A DNA stretch of 64,000 bases from Monocercomonoides exilis (taxonomy: Eukaryota; Preaxostyla; Oxymonadida; Polymastigidae): contig LSRY02000018.1 in NCBI GenBank assembly GCA_001643675.2, forward strand, positions 1,054,001-1,118,000, read 5' to 3'. This document shows positions 19,301 through 28,743 of this stretch, one piece after another. Both the position numbers and the translations under genes were made by a program. Within the stretch, counting starts at the first letter, position 1. Each line of letters opens with the position of its first letter. The notes below the pieces were generated by a model. The model ran no database searches, was not told the DNA's origin, and saw only the letters and a list, made by a program, of their open reading frames with translations.

Positions 19301-22192
19301 ACCCCTCCGATCGTCACAACCCCAGCTGCTCCTGACGTGTTCCCCACAACCACCACTTCTGCCCTTTCTCCTCCTCCTCCTCCTCCTCCTCCATTTCTCC
19401 CTCCTCCATTCAACACATACTCCTCTCCTCCACCAAACAAAACATTCTCCTCCATCCGGTACTCCCCAACCACCACCACCTCCTTCCTCCCTCCACCCTG
19501 CTGCTCCATCGAATACCACACGCTCCGACACGGATACTCCATGAATCCACACGCTGACACATCATGCCCTCCGCTCCCCACCACCACCCTCTCCTCCCTC
19601 TCCATCACATAGAATACCAGCGGAATCATCACATCCGGCCACTTCTCATCAACCCCCACACAACTCTCCACACTCCCATTGCTCCATTCCTTCACATGCA
19701 CAAATCTCTTCACATTCACACACCCTTTCAGATCCCCCGATTCCACAAACAAATCCTTCCCTTCCTCCCCTCTGTTCTCGACAAATCCCACATTCTTCAC
19801 ACACAGATCCACATCCTCATCCTCCACCCGCAAATACACCCCTCCTCCTCTCCCTCCCCTCCCTCCCCTTTCACCACCCCCACTCCCTGCCTGGCACCCC
19901 ACAAACTCCACAGTGTTTTCTGTCGATGTGCTGTTTCCCACCCCCACCTTCCCTCCTTTCTTCACACACACATATATTCCTCCCCCATCTCCCTCCCTGC
20001 ACTCACACCCCCGCACTGTGCAGTTGTCAAACTCAAACACCTCTCCCTCCCCAACAACCCTCTCCACCACGCTTCCGTTCCCTTCTGTCTTCACAACCCC
20101 GCTCACCTCCGATCCCTCCATCACAACCCTCGCCCTTCCACTCATCCCAAAAACACTCCCTCCCATCCTGAATCTCATCCCCACAATCAACGAGCTCACA
20201 ATCCGTGTCTCTCCACCCCCAAGCACAAACACTGCTCTTTCCATCCCACAATCCTCCCCATCGCAAACACACCCCACAACACTCTCGTCCACCCTCAGCT
20301 CCCCGTCTCCACTCATCACAAACACTGACACACTCACCCACCCTGCCATCTTCACACTCACATTCATCCACCCTATCTTCAGCCTTCCTGCCCCAATCCC
20401 AAACAGCCTCCCCCCCTCTCCATTCCACATCATCGCATTTCTCGCTTCTCTGCTGTGTTCTGTCGATTCAATCCCAACCACTTTCCCCCAATCTCCATTC
20501 CCGATTCATATGTGATTTCGCTCCCCACTTTCACAACCCACGAGTGCTCCTCTCCCGAGTGGTCCAGCGCCCCTTTCACTGTTTTGCATGGCTGGTCTGC
20601 TCTCATCCCACATGTCCACTCTTCATCATCTCCAGAGACCACATCCACAAATCGAGTGTCAAACAACGGAATCCATTCATTCTGTGTCCCTTTCAGAGCA
20701 TGAAATAATCTGTTTGACAAAGTGGTGGAAAAGCATTCAACGAATTTGTCTCCCAAAAACAATCCTGATCCATCTTGCACATACACATCATTTCCATTGA
20801 AATTCGCTCCACATGTATTGTTGTGGAAAAACAAAATGACACTTTTGAATCAGAGTGATTGTTTCCTGGAATGATAACAAAATAAAGAGATCCGGCTTCG
20901 TGGGGGCAACATGAATTCTTACAATACAGTTCTGTGATTGTGAAGTGTGATTTTGTTTGTTCATATCCAATACAACCTTCATTTCCACCTCTCACTGTGC
21001 TGTTCATAAAAGAACAATTTGAAATGGAATCCGGTGTATTTAAATATTGATAACCACTTAATGCTCTCAAATAAATAGATCCACCAGCAGAATATTGAGA
21101 ATTATTGTTGAAAACCGAGTTTTCAATCAAGGATCCATCTAAAACCTCAAGAAAATGCAAACATCCTCCATATCCAATTGAAGTATTTTCCCCCCCTGAA
21201 ATGTTGTTGAAAACACTCGAATTCACTCTCGTTGAAAGCATTCTTTCCCCACTGATAGCCCCTCCATTGTTCCTTGCTGAACACTTTTGGAATTGACATC
21301 TTGTGGCTGTGAGAGCAGATTCAATCCCTGTGATTGAAATTGCTCCTCCATATGCAGCAGTGCATTTGATAAATGTGTCATCTTCGAAGAATCCCGAGCA
21401 ATTCAAAGACTGGTGCCCTTCAACATCGGAATATGTTTGATTCGCATTCCTGACTCTGTTGATGTTTGTGTATGTGTTGTTGATCGAGTTCAAATGAGAC
21501 ATAGCACAGCAATCTGGGTTGACGATGCTCCCATAAAACACATCTTCCATCGAAACGAAACAGCAGCCAACCATTGTTGTTTGGCAGCCATCCCTTCCAG
21601 CATTTCTGTGTCCTCCCACTTTCCTTTCCACAGAAATGTTGCTGAACACTGTCTCACACATCCAGATGCTGTTTGTTCCATATGCATCTATGAACGGCCC
21701 CTCTGAAACGGAGAGTGACAAAAAATTCGAGGATTTCAAAAGAACTGAGCCACTTGCCCCATCTTTTCTGCCAATCTGCCTGTTCGAAAAAAGCGAATTC
21801 ACACCCATGCCCTGCTTCCCTGATCCAACTGAAATATTGCTCATTTCCACAACACCAGCAACACTCACAAAAAACGAACTTCCCCTCGGACTATCTGCTT
21901 CCAGCTCACAGTCAGATATCTTCATTTCAGACAGAACATCCACAGTTTCCACCACTTTTCCACTCCCTTTCAACAAACACGACCGGGAAAGAACAAGGGA
22001 TGAATTCACCAGATGAATGCATGCCCTCACTTGGCATTGTTCATTGAACTTATTTTTTGGTGTGATGGTGTTGTTTTGAAGCTCACTTGTCACAAAATGT
22101 CTTTCTATTTGATTTTCTTCTTTTATGTTCTTTAACCCTGACGCAAAAACATCAACACAGCAGAAAAGTTGGAGAAGAAAAAACAACACCAT
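9594..22192 (-). CDS. Giant modular cell-surface protein with C-terminal kinase-like domain (four frame breaks)
   Basis: Read as one gene of about 4,200 codons. Residues 1-17 (MVLFFLLQLFCCVDVFA) look like a signal peptide. Eight modules of roughly 380-430 residues follow, each with Gly/Val/Ser-rich beta-helix-type strands and the signature FxxNxAxxGxDxF(V/I)...CG...PC. Then come one transmembrane helix (WALIVIVIFAVLFLIALIV, about 10,930-10,860) and a cytosolic tail with a degenerate kinase fold. Four breaks occur, near 20,835, 20,500, 16,955 and 16,300. In each the next frame continues the same module, and one extra base in a T5, G5, G4 or G5 run would join them. I therefore favour homopolymer errors in the assembly over a true pseudogene. 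Such beta-helix plus kinase-tail surface proteins are abundant in Preaxostyla. The function, perhaps adhesion or sensing, is inferred. Confidence 0.8.
16265..16981 (-). CDS. Surface protein, short segment between two frame breaks
   Basis: Continues the module with SLFCCSGGELCVEKWEMEAE, LMTLRNVTVKDVNILTETGV and a CREGSGKGGGGYVEVEEG strand, the same pattern seen just before each FxxNxA signature elsewhere. The entry break is in a G4 run near 16,957. The exit break is in a G5 run near 16,300, after which GGMYLVLGSRN continues in the next frame. Confidence 0.72.
   Translation of the reverse strand: MFGTRGGVGRFGGMKMGVPSSFAPARRSLFCCSGGELCVEKWEMEAEGGAATYCVAECTAGLMTLRNVTVKDVNILTETGVVVVVVKGDGAKGVIDLLVLENITGGGRGGLVELGGGATAKWGNSTVGSCVFGEHGAVRFERGVSMEMGNNTFEGVARESGKGGVMEGVVGGLEKVVVKDCRLIEVECREGSGKGGGGYVEVEEGGEFLFDSNRVWGNKVNSGDGQGAGCIWCWDRGM
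16939..20481 (-). CDS. Surface protein, middle segment (modules 2-4)
   Basis: An open frame of 1,180 codons rich in Gly, Val, Ser and Glu. Three module signatures are visible: NRGEEGKDLFVESGDLKGCV, CSAGKAGRDIFMEVEKLSEV and NMAERGAKMFVEAEELWRVV. Each is followed about 70 residues later by a CG...PC or CG...CR pair. There is no signal peptide and no membrane helix, which fits an internal part of a longer protein. The large plus-strand frames opposite (for example 18506-19612) are Pro/Ser/Thr-rich mirror images of this Gly/Val-rich coding and are not genes. Confidence 0.78.
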   Translation of the reverse strand: MVGIESTEHSREARNAMMWNGEGGRLFGIGAGRLKIGWMNVSVKMAGWVSVSVFVMSGDGELRVDESVVGCVCDGEDCGMERAVFVLGGGETRIVSSLIVGMRFRMGGSVFGMSGRARVVMEGSEVSGVVKTEGNGSVVERVVGEGEVFEFDNCTVRGCECREGDGGGIYVCVKKGGKVGVGNSTSTENTVEFVGCQAGSGGGERGGRGGRGGGVYLRVEDEDVDLCVKNVGFVENRGEEGKDLFVESGDLKGCVNVKRFVHVKEWSNGSVESCVGVDEKWPDVMIPLVFYVMEREERVVVGSGGHDVSACGFMEYPCRSVWYSMEQQGGGRKEVVVVGEYRMEENVLFGGGEEYVLNGGGRNGGGGGGGGERAEVVVVGNTSGAAGVVTIGGVGRMEELGLVLEAELAEEGMSVASVSGDGGEVEMAKCTVRGDGCENGVGFSFVRASGGKVTLSELEVFVVAGYEESRSFVEVSGGGCIVSVRNSSVEGGGGGGGKRSRFLKSEGAGSVELWNSTLRGIVVGGGDGGIVSGVVGLGQKISIDGGTLNGVCMEGNGGGVEVVVSDGGTVEVGRRLSTEFSLCSAGMRNEGGGVGGGVGGGRGGFGGGMMVKMEEGSREIYVKTVKFSGCSAGKAGRDIFMEVEKLSEVVDSERMGWITNMSDRAGAMGYENGCEHGIPLVLYLQPEPSVIAVGGAESWDFERCGYEGAGCRTLDYAMEKRGSILGLRSTIEMSVSLEREHVIGEGTVVVEGKGAGCVVDVGGSGEKKQDGLVVNKATTTIGNVGIQVPCGLNGRRSFVKSIGGALTMRSVVVVAKEGSMVGFRIVEATGGSVILSQVEMSGICFGECPFCEARDEGWVTVSSCTVSGCSTTCGGGLVHVEGGGSMSVQGSELTGVGRVDGGRAVCGKGGKSVEILNSNMSLWKVGDGDGGAAYVEVGEGSVFEWKGNVVRDSISEGGCGGGLKIGVEGSGKVRVGQSGVVTKFVGCRALKKENRGGCGGGVAMEFIGEGEVGRDYLVEGLTFEDNMAERGAKMFVEAEELWRVVTAESVKVGGVEAAGTSNEHVGFDKGEELDVPLWVCVSEWEEPGYVGEEGVDYRVCGFERYPCGSVGFAIGARFGVGKVHIRLVESYMIRAEIVAERQEVDIEGAVEGAGVGVARDVEGVESVCLEREEGWGDLAG
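20430..20834 (-). CDS. Surface protein, segment in second frame (module 1 end)
   Basis: Carries the first full module signature: FNGNDVYVQDG, then DTRFVDVVSGDDEEWTCGMR and the Cys pair CG...PCKTVKGALDH, and a VKVGSEITYE strand. It links the preceding frame (break in a T5 run at about 20,835) to the following one (break in a G5 run at about 20,490). It is too short to be a gene of its own and has no signal peptide. Confidence 0.72.
   Translation of the reverse strand: MFFHNNTCGANFNGNDVYVQDGSGLFLGDKFVECFSTTLSNRLFHALKGTQNEWIPLFDTRFVDVVSGDDEEWTCGMRADQPCKTVKGALDHSGEEHSWVVKVGSEITYESGMEIGGKWLGLNRQNTAEKREMR
20693..22192 (-). CDS. Surface protein, N-terminal segment (signal peptide and first beta-helix region)
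   Basis: This is the uninterrupted first frame of the giant gene. After the signal peptide it reads as short repeated strands with N-x-S/T sites and small-residue turns, for example AAYGGAISITGIESALTATR and ARNNGGAISG, typical of polymorphic-membrane-protein-like beta-helix repeats. True homology stops at about 20,835 (KVSFCF). The remaining codons to 20,693 are a shadow, because the overlapping frame 20834-20430 carries the conserved continuation FHNNTCGANFNGNDVYVQDG. The start is chosen because Met precedes a strong hydrophobic stretch and A+T-rich promoter-like DNA lies upstream. Confidence 0.8.
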   Translation of the reverse strand: MVLFFLLQLFCCVDVFASGLKNIKEENQIERHFVTSELQNNTITPKNKFNEQCQVRACIHLVNSSLVLSRSCLLKGSGKVVETVDVLSEMKISDCELEADSPRGSSFFVSVAGVVEMSNISVGSGKQGMGVNSLFSNRQIGRKDGASGSVLLKSSNFLSLSVSEGPFIDAYGTNSIWMCETVFSNISVERKVGGHRNAGRDGCQTTMVGCCFVSMEDVFYGSIVNPDCCAMSHLNSINNTYTNINRVRNANQTYSDVEGHQSLNCSGFFEDDTFIKCTAAYGGAISITGIESALTATRCQFQKCSARNNGGAISGERMLSTRVNSSVFNNISGGENTSIGYGGCLHFLEVLDGSLIENSVFNNNSQYSAGGSIYLRALSGYQYLNTPDSISNCSFMNSTVRGGNEGCIGYEQTKSHFTITELYCKNSCCPHEAGSLYFVIIPGNNHSDSKVSFCFSTTIHVERISMEMMCMCKMDQDCFWETNSLNAFPPLCQTDYFML

Positions 22193-22744
22193 TCACTCAC
22201 TTTTTGACGAGAGTTGGAAAGAAATTTGAAGAAAGAAAAGAAAAAAGCAAGTTTCCGGCAATCCTCAAGTTTATAAAATTAATTTTTACAACCATTTTTG
22301 ATAATTGATGAGGTTGTTCATAGTTTTCGTTTTATTATTTTGCATAAATATAGAAGAATATGCAAAAAAATTTACCAAAGAAATAGTTTTAAAACATGTT
22401 TCATATTTATTGCAAAGCATTTGAATTATTTAATATTTGTTAAGATTGACAAGTAAATAAAAAAATGAAAATTGTTTGTCTTTGAGAAAGAAAAATAAAG
22501 AATCTTTTTTGACTTTTTTTATGAGTACACAGAAAGTGAGAAAAAAAGTTGAATTTTAAAGTGAAAAGACCCAAACTTATTTATTGTCAATGGAATGGAT
22601 GGAAAAACTGGCTTCGTTTGCATAGACGCTCACAAAAACGTATGCACTCATAGATGTTTTCCAATTTAAAATCTATTTGCAATATTTGTATTTTTTTTCA
22701 AAATAAAACTGAAGCTGCCTCAAGAGGAAAGGAAGATTCATTCG
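22193..22744. promoter_or_regulatory. Divergent A+T-rich intergenic region (promoter of surface gene)
   Basis: Between the minus-strand signal-peptide start and the plus-strand gene beginning near 22,745. It is strongly A+T-rich with T runs and has no convincing frame. By position it must hold the surface-gene promoter and probably an unresolved 5' exon of the plus-strand gene; no specific motif is claimed. Confidence 0.4.
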
Positions 22745-25451
22745 TTGTTTGCTTTGACTCAAGGGGCTTCATTCAGTGATGATAATTCCGTGCATTTTTC
22801 TGGCAGCAGCCATTTTCCAACTGCATCGCGGAATCAATCACAATCAGTTCGAAAACGTTTGATTATTTGTTTTGAGGCAAGAACTGCTTATTCTTCGCTT
22901 CTAGATTCCAATAATGCCGTGAAATGTGGGCCATCAGGTTCCAACGTGTCCTCGTCTCCCTTTATATACAGCATGGGAACACTCACACAGGTTGGGCATC
23001 ACGAGCAGAATTCTGGTTTGTTTTTCGTTTGAGATGTTTGCTTTGAATATTTGATGAAAAGACGTTCCTCTTTGATTGCAACAATAAGGCGCATCAGCAG
23101 ACTTTCTTGCATCGCATGTTCGTCATCCGTCTTCTGTTCCCATTTGCGACGCTTCTTTCAAGGCGCAATCAGACAGCAAAGTTGGAAATGAAGGAGAAAG
23201 GCTCTTATCAGTGGGAAATCTTCGTTCGGATGAAGCATTGTTGAGTGAAAAGGTTGAAGGGGCTGATGAAAAGCGTGAGTGCTTTTTCCAGCAAAGGGTG
23301 GATTTGGGGGGTCAATTGCGTTTTGAAGCATCTGCAAAGAAAGAAATATGTGAGGCCGGATTTATTCCTTCTCTGAACAAAATGGAGGAATTTGAGGTGC
23401 TGGACGAAATAAGGGCAGCACTTTTGAGAAAGAAGAGTGCTTTGAAAGAGGAAAGCGGGGAAAGCAGACTGACAAGGAAAAGTGATATTGGCAAGCGATT
23501 GAACAAGCAGACTGAAAGAGAGACAGAAATCATAGATTTCTCAGCAGGCAGCGATGCGAATTGGCACAAATCAGGCCTTTTGGCAGAGACAGTCACTGCA
23601 CAGAATGAATTCTCGCAAGTTGCATTTGCACAAGCACCAATAGATGATGAGGATGAATGTGCATCTTCTTCATCATCGCCTTCTCCATCATCAGAGGCTG
23701 AGGCGTGTGAAAGGATAGCCAGCTGGCAGCCGAGCGAAGTCCGGAGTCAAATGCTGTGTGGAGACATCGATGCAGCAGTCGGAGGGAGGCGGCAGTCACG
23801 GGCAGAGCATGCGAGTCGGATGGCGCTGGTTGCGAAGTGGAAAGAGGAAGACGAGCTGTGGATGCGACTGGAGAAGTGGCAAGGTGTTTCAGAGTGTGTG
23901 GCGAAGGGACAGACAGACTCTAGTGCTGATGCTGATGCTGTTGTTGTGCAGAAGGAAAGGGGAAATCTTGGGTCAGGGTTATTGGCAGAGGACGGGCATC
24001 AATTGGACTGTGCGCATGGTGCAGAATTGGGGAATGAAGGCTTCGTCGGATTGAAAAGAAGAAGAAGGGCGCGTTTGACAAAAAGACAGATCAGAGAGGC
24101 GAAGGAGCACTGGAAGCTGTTTGGGGAGTGGGTCAGAAAGGGGTGGATGTTTGATGGGGCAGAGGCAGCTGAATGGGACAAGGCAGAGGCAAAGATCGGA
24201 AGAGCTGTTCAGGGCTGTGGGAAGGAGACTGATGAAAGGGCGGAAGCTGCGATGACAGCAGAAGAAGCAAAGAGGCTTTTGGATGAGGAAGGCACAGAAG
24301 GAGTGATGGGTAGTGGAGCGCAAAGAGACCTTCGGAGTATGCTGGCGAAGGAGGAAAGGGAGGAAAGAAGGCAAGAAACGGAAAAGAGCATGACGACTTT
24401 GGAAAGGTTCTGGCTGAGGCAAAGCAGGAAAAGGGAGAGAAAGAAAGGAAAAGCGAAAGAGGTTTGCGCTGAGTGTGGTGAAATGAGTTCCCCAAACTCT
24501 GAAAACGAGCAGAATGATTTGCTGTCATTGAATCAAAAGAACATCGCAATCAGAGCCTGTCCTTCACTTTTTCCCGTTTCTTCTTCTTCTTCCTCTTCCT
24601 CTTCTTCGTCTGCAGTGACTTCATCATTGCTGTTGCCAAGCTCAACAACAAAAACAGAGGATAGCCAAGTCAATCCACTTCTTTGTTGTTCTGGTTCTTC
24701 TGGGATATGCTCATCAGATGATTCTTTTTTTGAAGAAGCCACAAATTGCGAGCAGAGCAGCAAAAGGCAGAGCTTCGAGGAGAGCAGTTGCGACATGCCT
24801 TCCAAGCGAACGAAATGTCAAGTGTGTTTGTGCTCTTGGTTGGGCAATGAGAAAGATGCAGATGTTGCTGTGATGCATCGCCCGCTGCAAGCACCAGAGA
24901 ATGCAGCTGGCTTGGCGACTTCGGTTGTTTTGTCGATGGCGCTCTCTGCATCGCTTGATCGTTCTGCTAGCCATTCCGCCAAGAGTTTTCCGTCTTTGAT
25001 GGCAGCCAATGTCCATTTTCATCCATCTCATTTTGATCCTGCTCAGCTCCCGAAGAGCAGCAAAACAGCAGCATCCAGCTGCCATTGTTCTTTTTCTGAT
25101 CCTTTTGAGTCGTGTTTCTGTCTTGAAGATGCGCCTGTCCGATTGCCAACACAGCCATTGAACGACGATCAGTTGCCATGTGGCTCTTCAGACACATGTT
25201 TCTCGGTCAATCCTCAAATGCCTGTGTGTGTTGCTGACTCGGACGAGACACTCCCGCGGTTCACAGACACAGTCAATGGAGCTCGCAAAATCAAGCGAAT
25301 GCAGAAGCGCGGGTTTGATCCAGAGTTGTTTGTGAGACAGAAGAAGCAAATGTTTGAGGAGGTCAGATCTTCAAGTGCAATCGTTCTCCCTTTTCGGCTG
25401 TTTTATGCTTCGGTATTTCAAAATGTTATTTGTATCTCACCTCAAAGATAA
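22745..25451 (+). CDS. Unrecognised charged protein, paralogue A of a tandem pair
   Basis: Two exons, about 22745-23015 and 23089-25451. The intron 23016-23088 (TCTG|GTTTGT...AATAAG) splits a Gly codon, and the join gives an open frame of 877 residues. Neither 22,745 nor the bases upstream supply an in-frame ATG, so the true start is probably in another exon. Conserved with the neighbouring gene: block 1 IASWQPSEVRSQMLCGDID (about 23,718) with a following AEHASRMALVAKWKEE, and block 2 REAKEHWKLFGEWVRKG (about 24,095). Between and after these lie Glu/Lys-rich helices, a Ser run and several CxC/CSxS pairs. No membrane segment is seen. I do not recognise the family. Charged helices suggest an intracellular scaffold or DNA/RNA-associated protein, but this is only a guess. 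Confidence 0.68.
23016..23088 (+). other. Intron in paralogue A
   Basis: GTTTGTTTTTC at the 5' end and ACAATAAG at the 3' end, 73 nt. Phase matches on both sides (G|GC). Without it the first exon would stop after eight more codons. Confidence 0.7.
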
Positions 25452-26313
25452 TCAAAAATTCATTTTATTGTTTGTATAAACAAATAAATTTTTATTATTT
25501 ACGATTGTTACAATGTTTTTATTCAGATTGAAAAATATGAATATTTTGTAAAAAAAATGTATATTTTGTACTGAAATTTTGATGATAAGTTCTTTGAATT
25601 GTGAGATTATTGCAAATGCATACTTGGATCTCTTTAATCCAAAAACAATGAGGTTTTCAGATTGATATTGTTGAATATTGTAGAAAAAAAAATAAAGTTT
25701 TTTTTCCATAATGAAAAAAGGGTGAATTTAAATGAAAACATGTAATGAAATTTATCTTTAAAAAATAAATACATAATAAAAATAGAGCTGCTTAATATTT
25801 TCAAAATAATTTTTAAACAAAATAATACTGAAAATGAAATGGAAGTTTGCTGATTTCAACTCTCAGAGTGATGTATAATTCAATATGGATTTTTATAAAC
25901 AAAGAAGGAAAAAAAGATATAAAGCATTTGATTAAGAAACGCAATAACAATGAGTTAAAAAACACTAAAAAGTTCCCATAATTAATAAAATGAAATGAGT
26001 AATTATTCTTATTCAATCGAGAACAATTTAAAACTTGTATGAATTGTTTGAATTTTTACTTGATACTGTTATAATTGTTTATGATGAATAAAATTTTTGC
26101 AATATTTTACGTTTTTTATATATTCTGAAATTATTTTTGAATAACTGTTTGATTTAGCATTCCTCACTTGTTCCCAATTCTTTTCTTTCGTTAACCCAAA
26201 GGCCTACAAGCAAAAATACATGCTCCTCTATTCCTTTTGATTTTAGATGTCGGGAGCATTCAATAGCTTGTTCAGCATTCTCTTCAGAATCCTTTTCTTC
26301 CCTTTTACCTTTA
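25452..26313. other. A+T-rich spacer between tandem paralogues
   Basis: About 80% A+T by eye. Short frames on either strand are Phe/Ile/Asn/Lys-rich and unsupported. It separates paralogue A from paralogue B. Confidence 0.5.
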
Positions 26314-28564
26314 TTGCAAAAACCTGTGCTTAAATGTAATAAGAATATGGAAAACTATTCTGTAAAAGGTAAAAACAACAATTATTTTGGATGTTCAGAA
26401 GAAAATAAGATTGATTGCAACATTTGTAAAAAACGATCATGTTCAAGCAATGAAATGCAAAGCAAGGATCTTCACAAAAAACTTAATTTACAGAAGCCTT
26501 CTATAAAATTTAAGAGCAATGAATGTACTCGGGTTAAATTTGAAAAATACCCATTTCCAATCTATTTTATGACGAAACAAGATCTGATTCTGGAATGCTG
26601 TGCAGATATGATGGTGAATATTGATGATAACGCACGTGGAAAACATAAAAAAAGCGATATAACTTTGCCAAAATGCGAAGAATTTTGCTGTTCAACTTCG
26701 GATGGAAGCTACTGCTTGGAACAAAAACCTGAGTTATTGCAAAATCACATAGAGCCAATGTTTTCATCCTTCACTTGTGCATCTTCTATATCCCATCCTT
26801 CTTCTCGAACAGTTTTGACAAATTCTTCATCTATCCCATCTTCTTTGCTTTCTTCTCATTTGTCAAAGAGATCTTTGTCTTCTTTTTCGTCTTCTTCTGG
26901 CAACGTATCATCAACTGATTTACCTTCATCTCCTTCGTTTTTTGCAAACATTACCGATGCTTCAGAAGCTAATCGAATTGATGAGGAAGTGCTTTCTATC
27001 CTCGCTGGCAAATTGGGACCCGTCTCTGACGCAGCGCAAAGAGTTGTGCTCTGATGTGAATTACGTGAAGAACGGAGAAAATCGTTCAGAAATCGCTGAA
27101 TTTCGGAAAGAAAGGCTGCTAATGCGCTGGAGGCTGAACGAGATGGAGGGAAGAAAGAGGGAAGAAGAAGAGCTGATGGAATCTGAAAGCGAGTCAAATG
27201 AATTTGGCAGCAAAAAGAGAAGTAGCGAAATTAATGAAGCGGCACAATCTGACGAATGCAATTGCAACAGGGGTATTTCAAAGAAGGGCAAACTTAATTT
27301 GTCTGATCTCGGAGTTTCGCCTTTCTCCGATCCTTCACCGGATTGCGATGGCACAAATAAAGCTTTAGTTGCATTGGAGATGCTGAGGAAGAGGAGGCTG
27401 CAAGAAATATACGCCGAAATAAAAGAAGCGAAACTGTTTCAGAAGATGTTTGGCGAGTGGGTTGAAAAGGACTGCATTGAAAATGAAGAGGAGCGGAGGA
27501 TTCGAGCAGACGCATACAAGGAAATGGTAAAAAAGAAGAGTAAAACGGAGCAGAAGCAGATGAAAGCGGTCAGCGAAGTGGAAGAGCTGCAGAGCTGGTT
27601 GAAGGCGAATGAAGAAAAGATGAGCCAGGAGGAAAAAGAGGAGGTAATTGGTAAAATCCTTGCTTTGCAGCTGAAGATACAAAAGCAGAACATAAAAGGG
27701 CAGATGAGCAATTTGGAGAAAGACAAAAGAAGGAAGCAGTGGCTCTATTACAAAAAATGCGGGTATTTTTTGACGGACAGCAGAGATGGCTCAACGGAAG
27801 ATGATTATCTTGAGGCAGATAGCAATGAAGAAATCACTGAAAATGAGGACAAAGTTAAAATGACAGAAAACAAAGAAGAGAGAGAAAAAATAGCCTCAAG
27901 GGAATTACCACTTCTCAACAGCCTTTTTCCGTTTTCTGAAACCTTCAATTCTCGTCAGCATCCAAATCACCTTTTTGCCTCTTCTTCATCTTGTTCTTTT
28001 TCTTATCATTCATCTCCACAAATAAATCCAGAAGATACAATCAGCATCACCAATAACAACGGCAATAACAGCAATTCAATAGCAATTCTATCAATTCGCA
28101 GTAATAACAATGTTGATGACATCGTGCCTATATCCGCACTTAGCCCTCATCCATTCATTCAGTCTATTTACAAACTGGAATGTGCAGCTCTCCGCCCTGC
28201 AGCCTCAGCAACAGTCGGCAGATCTTCTGAAACTGTCCTGCCGTTGATTACTTCTCTGTGTTGCTTATCTGCTCCGGTCGAGCCGCATTCGAAGGAAAGT
28301 GTACTGAGTAAGCTGAGTGATGCCAAGAAATATACTCAGAGTTCAGAAAGGCGTGACGCTAATGAAATTATAGAAAATTCAAAAGCTTCATCGAGTGCCC
28401 TTGAAATTCACAAGTATTCACACATAAGTGAAATGAGAAATGTTCTTAGAGAAGCAATGAAGCAGAGAAGAAGGCGAATGTTCCTTAAACCACCCGTGCG
28501 AAGACAGTTTTTATGGTCTTTCGATGCTCCTCCGACAAAGCTATCCAAAATGAACAAAAGGTAA
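26314..28564 (+). CDS. Unrecognised charged protein, paralogue B of a tandem pair (one frame break)
   Basis: Two overlapping frames, 26314-27054 and 26942-28564, form one protein. The break is near 26,990, where EANRIDEEVL in the first frame passes to LANWDPSLTQRKELCSDVN in the second; removing one T from a T3 run would join them. The second part aligns with paralogue A: LANWDPS...LCSDV against IASWQPS...LCGDI, then EIAEFRKERLLMRWRLNEME, and KEAKLFQKMFGEWVEKD against REAKEHWKLFGEWVRKG. A long charged helix (about residues 420-540 of the joined protein), a Ser/Asn-rich stretch and a basic C-terminus follow. An in-frame ATG lies 33 nt after 26,314. No known domain is recognised. Lower G+C than paralogue A suggests an older or less expressed copy. 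Confidence 0.65.
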
Positions 28565-28743
28565 AAAGTTAGTTGATGCGGTGAAATTACAAATTTGTTT
28601 TATCATAATGAAAATTTGAAATTTTGAAATTTTTTACAAAAAAAAAATCTATATATGTATTTTTGATTTGTCAAATTTTAAGTTTTTTGTTGAATTTTTT
28701 TTTTGAAAAATTTTGTAATTTTATGATTCTTTAAAAGAAATAA

